From NCBI GenBank assembly GCA_947503575.1, contig CANNDZ010000002.1, forward strand, positions 372,001 through 436,000: a stretch of DNA of 64,000 nucleotides, in the 5' to 3' direction. Numbering within the stretch: position 1 is the stretch's first letter; each line of letters starts with the position of its first letter. Under the pieces are notes generated by a model that saw only the letters and a program-made list of their open reading frames with translations, searched no databases and was not told where the DNA came from. Below are positions 33,147-41,421 of this stretch, piece after piece. Position numbers and translations under genes: made by a program. The DNA comes from an uncultured Kordiimonas sp. (GTDB lineage: Bacteria; Pseudomonadota; Alphaproteobacteria; Sphingomonadales; Kordiimonadaceae).

Positions 33147-34296
33147 AGTCTGGCATTCCCGCATTTGACAAGCGGGAAACAAGGCTACGGATATGGTCCC
33201 TGACCGGGCGGGCTGCACCGCCGTAGTTTGACAAAACAACCGCTACATAGCCTTGGTCCAGGAATACATCCAAGTTTGCACTGATACCGGGGAAGCCTCC
33301 TCCATGCCCGACAATTCTGTTGCCAACATCACCCATTACGCGAAAACCAAACCCATATGGTTCGGTGTGAAACTGGGGTTTCCTTGACAACAAAATCTCT
33401 GTGTTATCTGCATTCAATAAACTGTTATTCATCAACGCCACAGCAAAGCGGTGCAAGTCTTCGATGGTTGAAAAACAACCACCAGCAGGGCCACCTTTGA
33501 CAACATGCAGGTATATGTTGTTTTCCCAGCCGGTTTCATTGGTTTCGCTGGGCGAGTATCCAATCGCCAGATTGGGAACCGGCTGATCCATTTCATAGCA
33601 ATCAGAATTGATCATGCCGACCGGCTCATAGATATGGTCGCGAATATAGTCAAAATAGTCCTGACCAGATGCTTTTTCGATGATCACACCCAGCAAAAAC
33701 ATGCCAGTATTGCTATAGCGATATCCTGTTCCAGGTTCAAATTCTGGCGCATCGCTGACCACAAGAGGTTTATAATCATCCAGTGCTTTGTATCGAAGCT
33801 TTGAACTGTTGAAAAAAAGCTCGCTGAAATAACTCCCAAGCCCGGAGGAGTGGGACAACAGGTGCTGAACCTGTATCTTATTACTGATGGTCTGCAGTAA
33901 CCAACTTTCATCCAGATACTTGCTAATGGGGTCATCTAAATTTATCTGACCTTGTTCAACCAACTGCATGATGGCAAGCGACGTGAACATCTTGTTCATT
34001 GATCCCAGGTTGAGTTTGGTTTGCACATTGTTGGGAACACGAAACCGTTTGCTGGCAAGCCCATACGCTCCGGCAAAAATGACGTCAGCATCTTTTGCAA
34101 ACAGTACCGTACCTGAAAACGCATCACTGCTTTCCAGGTCCGCCATGTAGGAGCCGATGTCTGCGGCAACCATCTTCACATCCGGCGGTGCGTTATCGGC
34201 GGCTAAAGCCCCACTATAGAAAACACCAGTATATAAAACCCCGGTATAAAAGACGTACACCGCCATTAGTATAAAAGAATATATCAGTTGCTTCAT
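33145..34296 (-). CDS. Exported serine hydrolase, class C beta-lactamase/penicillin-binding fold
   Basis: 383 aa from ATG 34296 (GGGG 6 bases before it), not the longer frame that would overlap proC. The active-site motifs are S99-M-N-K102 (GSMNKMF), Y-S-N (YRYSNTG) and HGGG (VGHGGGFPG). This is the family of DD-peptidases and esterases related to AmpC; resistance cannot be inferred. The signal peptide contains three 5-residue repeats (FYTGV-LYTGV-FYSGA). It starts 16 bp after proC on the same strand, so both are probably co-transcribed. Confidence 0.88.
   Translation of the reverse strand: MKQLIYSFILMAVYVFYTGVLYTGVFYSGALAADNAPPDVKMVAADIGSYMADLESSDAFSGTVLFAKDADVIFAGAYGLASKRFRVPNNVQTKLNLGSMNKMFTSLAIMQLVEQGQINLDDPISKYLDESWLLQTISNKIQVQHLLSHSSGLGSYFSELFFNSSKLRYKALDDYKPLVVSDAPEFEPGTGYRYSNTGMFLLGVIIEKASGQDYFDYIRDHIYEPVGMINSDCYEMDQPVPNLAIGYSPSETNETGWENNIYLHVVKGGPAGGCFSTIEDLHRFAVALMNNSLLNADNTEILLSRKPQFHTEPYGFGFRVMGDVGNRIVGHGGGFPGISANLDVFLDQGYVAVVLSNYGGAARPVRDHIRSLVSRLSNAGMPD
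34207..34251. repeat. 15-bp tandem repeat in a signal-peptide region, three copies
   Basis: Three in-frame 15-bp units on the minus strand encoding FYTGV, LYTGV and FYSGA within the export signal of the serine hydrolase. The same period occurs at 29775-29834 and 37456-37500. Confidence 0.85.
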
Positions 34297-34312
34297 AACG
34301 TGCCCCACTATC

Positions 34313-35179
34313 TTAGTTTGCCAGGTCCTGACTGCGTTTTTTCGCCGCTGCAACTGCGCGGGTCATCAGGTCAGTCAGGCCTTTGTTGGCCATTAGAACC
34401 TCAAGTGCTGCTGCCGTTGTGCCGCCGGGGCTGGTGACCCGGGTGCGCAGTTCAGCTGCGCTGACGCCGCTGTCGGCTTCCAAAAGGCGCGCCGCACCAA
34501 TGATTGTTTGGCGCGCTAACACCATTGCCTCATCGCTGGACAGGCCTGCGTTTTCTGCAGCAACGGCCAGCGCTTCCACCAGATGAAACACATAAGCGGG
34601 ACCGCTGCCCGATGTTGCGGTTACCGCGTCCATCATCCCTTCATCTTCAAGCCAAACTGTCGTGCCCGCCGCTTGCATCAATGTGTCAACCAGCGCCTTG
34701 TCAGCAGCAGAGGCACCATCGGCAGCAACCAGGCCCGTCACACCTGCCCCGATGGCTGCGGGTGTATTGGGCATGGCGCGCACCAACACGGCCATGCCCC
34801 GCGCCTCTTGCGCTGCTCCCGCCTGCTGCAGCCCAAGGAGCATCTGGTCAAGCATCACCCCTGCCGCCACCGAAATCACAACAGTGTCTTCATTTGTCAG
34901 GTGGCCAACCGACGTTAGAACGTCGTTCATCATCTGCGGTTTAACCGCGACAAGCATCGCCCGCGCTTGCAAGCCGTCCGGCAACAGATCTGGCGAGGCA
35001 GCGAAAGCAACGCCCTGTGTGCCTGGTATGGTGTCCGCGCTTGCAACAGGGTCCACAACCATCATGCCCTCAGGCGGCAAGCCAGCAGAAAGCCAACCGC
35101 GCATAAGCGCCCGCCCCATATTGCCACAACCAACCAGCACCAACGGCGCATTAGCAGTGAAAACTGAAAGATCACCCAT
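34313..35179 (-). CDS. proC: Pyrroline-5-carboxylate reductase
   Basis: 288 aa from ATG 35179 with a GGGGG stretch 5 bases upstream. The Rossmann motif VGCGNMGRAL is near the start, and the signature 'TVWLEDEGMMDAVTATSGSGPAYVFHLVEAL' with 'LARQTIIGAARLL' and 'TSPGGTTAAALEVL' is diagnostic. It catalyses the last step of proline synthesis. The ybjN and ubiK genes upstream on the same strand are its usual alphaproteobacterial neighbours. Confidence 0.95.
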   Translation of the reverse strand: MGDLSVFTANAPLVLVGCGNMGRALMRGWLSAGLPPEGMMVVDPVASADTIPGTQGVAFAASPDLLPDGLQARAMLVAVKPQMMNDVLTSVGHLTNEDTVVISVAAGVMLDQMLLGLQQAGAAQEARGMAVLVRAMPNTPAAIGAGVTGLVAADGASAADKALVDTLMQAAGTTVWLEDEGMMDAVTATSGSGPAYVFHLVEALAVAAENAGLSSDEAMVLARQTIIGAARLLEADSGVSAAELRTRVTSPGGTTAAALEVLMANKGLTDLMTRAVAAAKKRSQDLAN

Positions 35180-35338
35180 GGGAACCCCCGGACAGAAAAC
35201 GATCAAATATTAAAGGCCTAACCATACAGGCAAAAATACTACGGGTCGAAAATGCAAAAGGCTCAAAAAAATGGACCCAAAAAAGACAATGGGCGAAGCA
35301 TAGCCCCGCCCATCGCATACAACAATAATGGAAAATGG

Positions 35339-35851
35339 TTACGCGCTGCCCGCACACTCCAGCATCGCGCTTTCAATGGCCTGCACCGGCGACTGGCCAC
35401 CCCACATGACAAATTGAAACACCGGATAGAATCTCTCGCATTCACCCAACGCTGTTTCGATCATCGTAATTATATGGTCTTCACCAATAGCGCCCAACAG
35501 CGGATCGTTGGCCAGACTTGCATGACGATAGAGAAGCGCGCCTTCCTCAGCCCAAAATTCAAAATGACCAATCCACATACGCTCATTGATTAACCCGATG
35601 GCTTCATACACGTCAGAGCGCTTTTTTTCCGGCACCTTCAGGTCGAACATGCAGGCAAATTGCAGGGTCTTAAAGTCATCGCGCCAAAAAACGCGAAACT
35701 GCAAATCTGTATACTGACCACCAATAAACATGGTCAATTCATCATCATTGTGCCGCTCGACGGCCCAGTCGTTGGCCCCCGCAAGCTCTTCTGCAAGGTC
35801 AACAGGATTGTTGTTGAGAATTTCGGAATGTCCGGTGGTCAAAGTCGTCAT
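35339..35851 (-). CDS. YbjN domain-containing protein
   Basis: 170 aa. YbjN proteins share a fold with type III secretion chaperones and have a poorly defined role. The pattern 'FQFRVFWRDDFKTLQFACMFDLKVPEKKRSDVYEAI'-like core (in parts) and 'GALLYRHASL' is typical. AGAAGGGA precedes the ATG. Lies between ubiK and proC in the conserved order. A strong hairpin is in its leader. Confidence 0.85.
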   Translation of the reverse strand: MTTLTTGHSEILNNNPVDLAEELAGANDWAVERHNDDELTMFIGGQYTDLQFRVFWRDDFKTLQFACMFDLKVPEKKRSDVYEAIGLINERMWIGHFEFWAEEGALLYRHASLANDPLLGAIGEDHIITMIETALGECERFYPVFQFVMWGGQSPVQAIESAMLECAGSA

Positions 35852-35872
35852 CTCGATTCCCTTCTGAGATGG

Positions 35873-35895
35873 CCTGCCGGATCATAACCGGCAGG
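35873..35895 (-). promoter_or_regulatory. Perfect 8-bp stem in the ybjN leader
   Basis: CCTGCCGG-N7-CCGGCAGG, ending 22 bp upstream of the ybjN start codon and just before its ribosome binding site. It could be an operator or a stabilising mRNA hairpin; no T run follows. Confidence 0.5.
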
Positions 35896-36163
35896 TCGTT
35901 GTGCCGGTTTAAGTCCTAGTCTTTATATGCCAGATATACGAAATCTGGGTTCCTTCATATGACTAAACACTAAATGTAGCGTGCCAAAGCCGAGACTCTG
36001 TGGCAAGCAAGAATTACGTTTTTTGGGAATTTTTCTGTGGATAACTTTTTCAAGTAGTTTTTCAACTATGCAGATTTATTGCGCCTGATCAGGTGCTTAG
36101 TTTGCGTTGCTGATGCAGTGAATAGCCGTGTCTTTCTGTTCAGAAAAACAGCAAATGCATGAT
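35896..36163. other. Gene-free region between ubiK and ybjN
   Basis: Part of a 331-bp gap. AT-rich, no coding frame. It holds CCTGATCAGG (36084-36093) and one perfect DnaA-box sequence (TTATCCACA on the minus strand, 36036-36044). It probably carries the ybjN-proC promoter. Confidence 0.4.
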
Positions 36164-36185
36164 AAAAAAAGCGCAAAACGCTCTA
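36164..36185 (-). terminator. Short terminator at the ubiK stop codon
   Basis: On the minus strand AGAGCG-ttttg-CGCTTT then a T run; 6-bp stem with one G-U that includes the stop codon. Weak stem but well placed. Confidence 0.45.
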
Positions 36186-36422
36186 TTTGGCCTTCAGAGC
36201 TTCGATTTCAGCGCGTAGGTCTTCATTTTCCATGCGGGCTTTTTCCGCCATTTCGCGGACCGTTTCAAACTCCTCGCGGCTTACCAGATCAAGACCCGCC
36301 AGTTGTTTGTCCAACCAGGCGCGAAGCATGCCGTCCATTTCCCCCTTCACAGAATGGGCTGCACCGACCGCACCAGTGGCAAGTTTTGCCATGTCATCCA
36401 TGAATTTGTTGCTTGTCTGCAT
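36183..36422 (-). CDS. ubiK: UbiK/BMFP family ubiquinone-biosynthesis accessory factor
   Basis: 79 aa, the usual length. An amphipathic N-terminal half (KFMDDMAKLATGAVGAA) is followed by a charged coiled coil ('VSREEFETVREMAEKARMENEDLRAEIEALKAK' in two segments), the BMFP pattern. In E. coli UbiK forms a trimer and helps the Ubi metabolon with lipid intermediates. Divergent from lgt; upstream of ybjN-proC. Confidence 0.85.
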   Translation of the reverse strand: MQTSNKFMDDMAKLATGAVGAAHSVKGEMDGMLRAWLDKQLAGLDLVSREEFETVREMAEKARMENEDLRAEIEALKAK

Positions 36423-36586
36423 TGCTTGGCTCCTTTAAATCTGAGCATTTGATATGATGGATAGACGCCAAAAACGCAAGGGGCGATGTGCCGCAGGGCA
36501 CCGCGTTTTTGCCTGGAGCCGTAACCAGACGCATTCGCTGGACACACAATTTTCAACCCTTATGATGACGCCGAAAAACAAACCGC

Positions 36587-36634
36587 GTCCGGTGTAAGGC
36601 TAGTCCGGTGTATGACTAGTTCGGGATAAGACGA
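36587..36634. repeat. 16-bp tandem repeat upstream of lgt
   Basis: GTCCGGTGTAAGGCTA, GTCCGGTGTATGACTA and a degenerate third unit GTTCGGGATAAGACGA, directly before the lgt ribosome binding site (36636-36642). Confidence 0.75.
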
Positions 36635-36648
36635 CAAAGGGGATGTTT

Positions 36649-37506
36649 GTGCCTGACATGTTTGCCATGAGCGTTATCAACCTGCCTGTGTTTGACCCGG
36701 TTGCTGTGCAGCTTGGGCCTCTTGCTATTCGCTGGTATTCGCTGGCTTACATTGGTGGCCTGGTTTTCGCCTGGTGGGCGATCCGCCGGCAGGCAACAAA
36801 ACCTGGTGCCGCCATGACCCATGCGCACATTGATGATTTTATCACCTGGGCGATGCTGGCTATTATTGTTGGTGGTCGGCTTGGGTATGTATTGTTTTAC
36901 CGGCCTGATTATTATCTGGAAAACCCCGGCGCGATCATCCGCATATGGGATGGCGGCATGTCGTTCCATGGCGGGCTGCTCGGGGTGGTCTTGTCCATCA
37001 TCTGGTATGTACGCAAAAACAAACTGGATTTGATGCGCGTGGCCGATGTGATCGCCAGCGTTAGCCCCATCGGATTGTTAACAGGGCGCATGGCCAATTT
37101 TGTTAACGGCGAGCTGTGGGGCCGCACAACCGATGTGCCGTGGGCCATGGTGTTCCCCGCTGATCCCACCGGCCTGCCTCGTCATCCAAGCCAACTTTAT
37201 GAAGCGCTGGGTGAAGGGCTGTTGCTGTTTTTGATTCTGCAATTTCTGTATCACAAAACCCGGCTCGCGAAAGACGCACCAGGTGTGATCGCAGGCATGT
37301 TCTTCATCGGATACGGACTTGCGCGCTTCCTGGTGGAATTTGTGCGCGAACCAGATGCCGCAATCATCTTTGGCCTGACACGCGGCCAGTTGTTAACTGT
37401 GCCCATGTTCCTGTTTGCGGGCTGGCTAATCAGTAAGGGCCTGTCTACACGGCGTGATAAACTGGCCAAAGACAAACTGGCCAAAGGCAAGCTGTCCAAA
37501 AAATGA
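36649..37506 (+). CDS. lgt: Prolipoprotein diacylglyceryl transferase
   Basis: About 285 aa from GTG 36649, chosen because AAAGGGG is 6 bases upstream; ATG 36643 and 36658 are alternatives. Seven membrane helices, with the conserved 'GGMSFHGG', 'GRMANFVNGELWGR' and 'RHPSQLYEA' motifs. It transfers diacylglycerol to the lipobox cysteine, serving lipoproteins such as those at 21691 and 47126. The C-terminus is a Lys-rich triple repeat (DKLAK-DKLAK-GKLSK). The stop overlaps the next start (ATGA). Confidence 0.95.
   Translation: MPDMFAMSVINLPVFDPVAVQLGPLAIRWYSLAYIGGLVFAWWAIRRQATKPGAAMTHAHIDDFITWAMLAIIVGGRLGYVLFYRPDYYLENPGAIIRIWDGGMSFHGGLLGVVLSIIWYVRKNKLDLMRVADVIASVSPIGLLTGRMANFVNGELWGRTTDVPWAMVFPADPTGLPRHPSQLYEALGEGLLLFLILQFLYHKTRLAKDAPGVIAGMFFIGYGLARFLVEFVREPDAAIIFGLTRGQLLTVPMFLFAGWLISKGLSTRRDKLAKDKLAKGKLSKK
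37456..37500. repeat. 15-bp tandem repeat at the lgt 3' end, three copies
   Basis: GATAAACTGGCCAAA, GACAAACTGGCCAAA, GGCAAGCTGTCCAAA, in frame, encoding DKLAK, DKLAK and GKLSK at the cytoplasmic C-terminus of Lgt. Confidence 0.9.
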
Positions 37507-38567
37507 CAGCCCTTAAAGATCAGCTTATCAAACGAATAGAGACGACAGAACCGATCACGCTTGCGGCCTATATGGCGGAATGCCTGATGCATCCCGAACA
37601 TGGCTATTACCAAAAAGAACAGGTTTTTGGCGCAGATGGGGATTTCACAACCGCGCCAGAGGTAAGCCAGATGTTTGGGGAAATGATCGGCCTGTGGTTG
37701 GCGGATCGCTGGATAAAGATGGACCGCCCACCCCACGTTAACCTGATTGAGCTGGGGCCGGGGCGCGGCACTTTAATGAGCGATATCCTGCGCGCGACCG
37801 AGCCAGTGACAGACTTTCAAGACGCTATCAACGTGCATTTTGTTGAAACAAGCGCGCAGCTTCGCGTCCTGCAGAAAGACCGTGTACCAAACGCACACTG
37901 GCATGACACCCTGGCTGATGTGCCAGAAGGACCCGCGCTTGTTATCGCAAATGAATTTTTTGATGCCCTGCCCATTCATCAGTTTGAAAAGCGCGACAGC
38001 CAATGGTTTGAAAGACTTGTGGGTACAGAGGACGGCGCACTTGGTTTCACGCTGGGGCCATGCGGGCCACAATTTGCCTTAGCCGACGAAAAATTAAGGG
38101 ACGCCCCCGATGGCAGCATTCTGGAGGTTTGCCCTGCGGCGCTGTCGATAGTGGGTGAAATTACCGCACGCCTGAACGGCGAAGGCGGTGCCGCGCTTAT
38201 TATCGATTATGGTTACAGAAAACAGGCAACCGGTGACAGCTTTCAAGCAATGCAAAACCATGCCTATGTTGACGCCTTTGCACAACCGGGGGCAGCAGAC
38301 CTGACGGCGCATGTGAATTTTGAAGCGCTTAAAACTGCCGCGTCACAAAAAATGGGCAAAAACTACGGTCCAACAACCCAGGGTATGTTCCTGATGGCGA
38401 TCGGGCTGGGGGCGCGGGCGCAGGTGCTGGCGGGTGCAGGCGACAAGATGCAACAACAGCAAATTCTGGATGCGCTGAAACGATTAACCGCCCCGGATGA
38501 AATGGGCACGCTGTTTAAGGTAATGGCCATCCAGCCCCATGAGCTGGCCCCACCTCCCGGTTTTTAG
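37503..38567 (+). CDS. MidA/NDUFAF7-type SAM-dependent methyltransferase
   Basis: 354 aa. 'DGDFTTAPEVSQMFGEMIGLWL' and the SAM motif 'IELGPGRGTLMSDIL', then 'VIANEFFDALPIHQF', are diagnostic. Mitochondrial NDUFAF7 methylates an arginine of complex I subunit NDUFS2; bacterial homologues are presumed protein arginine methyltransferases. It overlaps lgt by 4 bp. In many alphaproteobacteria pgeF follows at once; here two opposite-strand genes intervene. Confidence 0.9.
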   Translation: MTALKDQLIKRIETTEPITLAAYMAECLMHPEHGYYQKEQVFGADGDFTTAPEVSQMFGEMIGLWLADRWIKMDRPPHVNLIELGPGRGTLMSDILRATEPVTDFQDAINVHFVETSAQLRVLQKDRVPNAHWHDTLADVPEGPALVIANEFFDALPIHQFEKRDSQWFERLVGTEDGALGFTLGPCGPQFALADEKLRDAPDGSILEVCPAALSIVGEITARLNGEGGAALIIDYGYRKQATGDSFQAMQNHAYVDAFAQPGAADLTAHVNFEALKTAASQKMGKNYGPTTQGMFLMAIGLGARAQVLAGAGDKMQQQQILDALKRLTAPDEMGTLFKVMAIQPHELAPPPGF

Positions 38568-38575
38568 GCGATAGG

Positions 38576-39787
38576 TCAATAACGTTTGACCATTCTGAAA
38601 TCGCGCCCTGGTCTGTAGGCAGCAAGACGGGGATTTACCTGCCCGCTGATCACTTCTTGTGCCGCTAATTGCCCTGCAATCGGCGCTAGGGAAACACCGC
38701 TGTGCATCACCGCCAGATACACATCTGGCCGGTTTGGGGACGCGCCGATAACCGGGTGACCATCCAGCGGCAAGGGGCGCCAACCGATATAGACATCTTC
38801 TATTTCCAAATCCGAAATGCCGGGGGCAAAATCTTCGGCAACGGCCAAAATACGACTGGCATGCTCAAGCCCCAGTTCCCGGGTTGGAAAATCATTGGGG
38901 CGGCCCTGAAGCCGTTCAAAATGCGTTTCGGGCGCGCCGTCCTGTTCGCCAAAAACAATGCGATTGTCGCTGCGCTGATTCATATGCACACCCGGTGCGG
39001 AAATAATATGGTTTATCCGCCGCCGGGTTGGCTTGCTGATGGCAATAACACCGGGACGGGTGCGTTGCGGCAAGTCGGTCAGGGCAAAACGCTCTGCGGC
39101 AAGCGGGTCTGCACCCGTTGCCAGAACCAGCCGATCAGCCACCATGTCCCCCTGGCTTGTAGTTATCCCGACCAACCGATCACCGTTCATTTTCACACCG
39201 TCAAGCGTGCAGGGCGCGATGACGCGGGCACCATGTTTTTGCGCTGCATCCAACAAAAGACGCGTTGCCAAGATAGGGTCGACAGCCCCGTCATTTGCAG
39301 ACAACGCCACGTCCTCTGCGCCCACAAAACGCAGCCCCGGTTCCATCACCTGAACATCGCTCAGGCTGACCATACGGGCATCTTCACCCCACGTGACTTG
39401 TTCTGCTATCTGTTCCCGCAGTTTTGCCTGCCGGTTTTTGGTATTGAACCATTCCAACGACCCGCCCCACCGCATGGGAATATTCAAGTCACGGGAAAGG
39501 CTGTGCCATGTACTCAGGCTTTCTTGCGTCAATTTATGATAATCGCGAGGTTGTTTGGCGTAGGTCGCGTTAATCCAGGCAAACGTGCCCCTGCTGGCAT
39601 GACTGGCGGGCCCCACCCGGTCGATAACCGTGACTGCGGCTCCCGATTTTGCCAAATGATAAGCGACGCTGGCACCCACTATGCCTGCTCCCGCAACAAT
39701 AACGCGCAGTTTTGATGCAGCCACCGGTGATATTGCGCCAGCCGCTGCCGTCGCGGCTATCAATTTCAAAAGTGTGCGTCTATCCAA
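38576..39787 (-). CDS. FAD-dependent oxidoreductase, DAO (D-amino acid/glycine oxidase) family, Tat-type signal
   Basis: 403 aa. A twin-arginine-like leader (MDRRTLLKLIAATAAAG) suggests export of the folded flavoprotein. The dinucleotide motif GAGIVGASVAYHLAKSG is near residue 33. The C-terminal 'DVYIGWRPLPLDGHPVIGASP' and 'YLAVMHSGVSLAPIAG' segments are typical of amine-oxidising DAO members. Substrate unknown. It ends 8 bp from the midA stop, convergent, and stands with the PAS gene between midA and pgeF. Confidence 0.88.
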   Translation of the reverse strand: MDRRTLLKLIAATAAAGAISPVAASKLRVIVAGAGIVGASVAYHLAKSGAAVTVIDRVGPASHASRGTFAWINATYAKQPRDYHKLTQESLSTWHSLSRDLNIPMRWGGSLEWFNTKNRQAKLREQIAEQVTWGEDARMVSLSDVQVMEPGLRFVGAEDVALSANDGAVDPILATRLLLDAAQKHGARVIAPCTLDGVKMNGDRLVGITTSQGDMVADRLVLATGADPLAAERFALTDLPQRTRPGVIAISKPTRRRINHIISAPGVHMNQRSDNRIVFGEQDGAPETHFERLQGRPNDFPTRELGLEHASRILAVAEDFAPGISDLEIEDVYIGWRPLPLDGHPVIGASPNRPDVYLAVMHSGVSLAPIAGQLAAQEVISGQVNPRLAAYRPGRDFRMVKRY

Positions 39788-39829
39788 TGAATGCCCCTCT
39801 TTTCCCCGGTTGGTGAGAGCGGGACTGTA

Positions 39830-40435
39830 TCAATCGGTCCCGTATAAGTCTTTAAGAATAGAGCCACCAATAAGCCTTATATCCGACGTTTCTGGCAAAT
39901 CAGCAGGCAATCCATGCCCTATGTCTATGTATGTTGATTGAAAGCAATCAGCAGAAATCATCAGCGCATCTCGCGGTGGGTCCAGGCGGTAAACCCCAGA
40001 TGGTCGGCTGTAGGCCATAAGAATACAGGACTGGTCCGTTTGTTGAACCGGAAGCAACAAACATCGGGCAAGGCGGTTGGTGCCGTCATGATAGGCGGTT
40101 GAAAACTGCATCAAGCCGCCACACGGCGTTTTAAACAAGGCATTCCAAAAAGTCTGGCCAGCTTGACGCACATCAGGGCTAACCATTTCAAGCCAGTTAA
40201 CATCCTTGCCTTGCAGTTTGACGCGGTCTGCCACCCGGCTTCCCATCAGGCGGCAGCGCAAATCACCAGGCGCCTTCAATTCGTACATCATAATGTCAAC
40301 AGCAAACGTCGCGAAATCCTGCAGGCGAATATCCGCGCGCAAAGGGATATCATTGCCTTTGCGTTGGTTTTGCCAGGTTTTGCGAAACGCCACAAAACCA
40401 GGGTCTGTCAAAGCGGATGTATAGTCTGCATTCAT
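39830..40435 (-). CDS. PAS_5-type PAS domain protein
   Basis: 201 aa from ATG 40435; a TTG at 40462 would add nine residues, neither has a good site. 'LPLRADIRLQDFATFAVDIMMYEL' and 'CRLMGSRVADRVKLQGKDVNWLEMV' are the PAS_5 pattern of alphaproteobacteria. A single sensor domain with no output domain. Two relatives lie at 62305 and 62940. Upstream of the FAD oxidoreductase on the same strand (42-bp gap), possibly co-transcribed. Confidence 0.8.
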   Translation of the reverse strand: MNADYTSALTDPGFVAFRKTWQNQRKGNDIPLRADIRLQDFATFAVDIMMYELKAPGDLRCRLMGSRVADRVKLQGKDVNWLEMVSPDVRQAGQTFWNALFKTPCGGLMQFSTAYHDGTNRLARCLLLPVQQTDQSCILMAYSRPSGVYRLDPPRDALMISADCFQSTYIDIGHGLPADLPETSDIRLIGGSILKDLYGTD

Positions 40436-40591
40436 ACGTGTCGCGGTTTTATCCAGAAACAAAGCAAGCGCAGAATGTAAAACACCCGGCGGCCTCGACG
40501 CCCCAACCTTATTATGATCATGCGGAAACCCCGTTGTAAACTGATAGATACGGGAATGAGTTTAGACACACCCACTGGGTCGCGCACCGTC

Positions 40592-41404
40592 ATGCAAAAA
40601 CCTGTTTTCTTTCACCCCGGTCCTTGGCACAGTGGCACCATGTCAGATCATCTGCTTTTTCCCGGCCATTTGGGCGCACATCATGCCTTTCTTTCACGCA
40701 ACGGCGGCGTATCCGGCGGCGTGTATGAAAGCCTGAATTGCGGGCCCGGCTCAAACGATGATCCAGACCTTGTGAGCGAAAACCGCCGTATCGCGGCCAG
40801 TGTGATTGCTGGGCGTCGGGATACACCGCTGGTCAGTTGCTACCAGATCCACAGCAATATAGCTGTTGAAGTTACGTCAGACTGGGGCGACGACAGGCCA
40901 AAAGCCGACGCCATGGTAACCCGCAAACCGGGCATTATTCTGGGCATCCTAACTGCGGACTGCACACCTGTGTTGTTTGCGGACGCCGACGCTGGCGTTA
41001 TCGGCGCGGCGCATGCCGGATGGAAAGGCGCGCTTGCAGGGGTGTTAGAAAACACGATCACCCTGATGGAGAGGCTGGGCGGCCATCGCACATCAATACA
41101 CGCGGCTATCGGGCCAACCATCGCACAAGCCAGTTATGAGGTCAGTGCTGAATTTGAAGCCGACTTTCTGGATAAAAATGATGCTTTTTCTGCCTTTTTC
41201 ACCCCCGGAAAGGACACATTACATCGCCAGTTTGACCTGCCGGGTCTCGTGGCACATCGACTGAAAGAAGCAGGCATCGGAACTATTGTCAACAGCGGCA
41301 TTGATACCTATTCAAGCGACGCCCACTTTTCCTACCGCCAGACCACGCACCGGGGCGAGCCAGACTATGGACGCCAGCTTTCAGGCATCATGCTCGCCGG
41401 ATAA
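40592..41404 (+). CDS. pgeF: Peptidoglycan editing factor (purine nucleoside phosphorylase LACC1-like)
   Basis: About 270 aa. The start is uncertain: ATG 40514, 40556, 40592 and 40640 are in frame and none has a good ribosome binding site; homology begins near 40640. Zinc-site residues are seen in 'SCYQIHSN', 'LTADCTPVLFAD' and 'GAAHAGWKG'. 'FSYRQTTHRGEPDYGRQLSGIML' is the family C-terminus. PgeF removes misincorporated residues from peptidoglycan precursors; LACC1-like relatives act on purine nucleosides. Confidence 0.9.
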   Translation: MQKPVFFHPGPWHSGTMSDHLLFPGHLGAHHAFLSRNGGVSGGVYESLNCGPGSNDDPDLVSENRRIAASVIAGRRDTPLVSCYQIHSNIAVEVTSDWGDDRPKADAMVTRKPGIILGILTADCTPVLFADADAGVIGAAHAGWKGALAGVLENTITLMERLGGHRTSIHAAIGPTIAQASYEVSAEFEADFLDKNDAFSAFFTPGKDTLHRQFDLPGLVAHRLKEAGIGTIVNSGIDTYSSDAHFSYRQTTHRGEPDYGRQLSGIMLAG

Positions 41405-41421
41405 GCCCCAACGCCAGGACC

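Noticed and set aside
34297-34353. N-terminal extension of the class C serine hydrolase
   Set aside because: It overlaps proC and would bury the signal peptide; ATG 34296 has a ribosome binding site.
36036-36044. Perfect DnaA box (TTATCCACA on the minus strand)
   Set aside because: Only one box is seen and no origin-type neighbours (dnaA, hemE, parAB, gidA) or AT-rich repeats accompany it; a single 9-mer is expected by chance.
38702-39715. 337-codon frame antisense to the FAD oxidoreductase
   Set aside because: The sense strand encodes FAD-binding motifs; the antisense product has no recognisable pattern.
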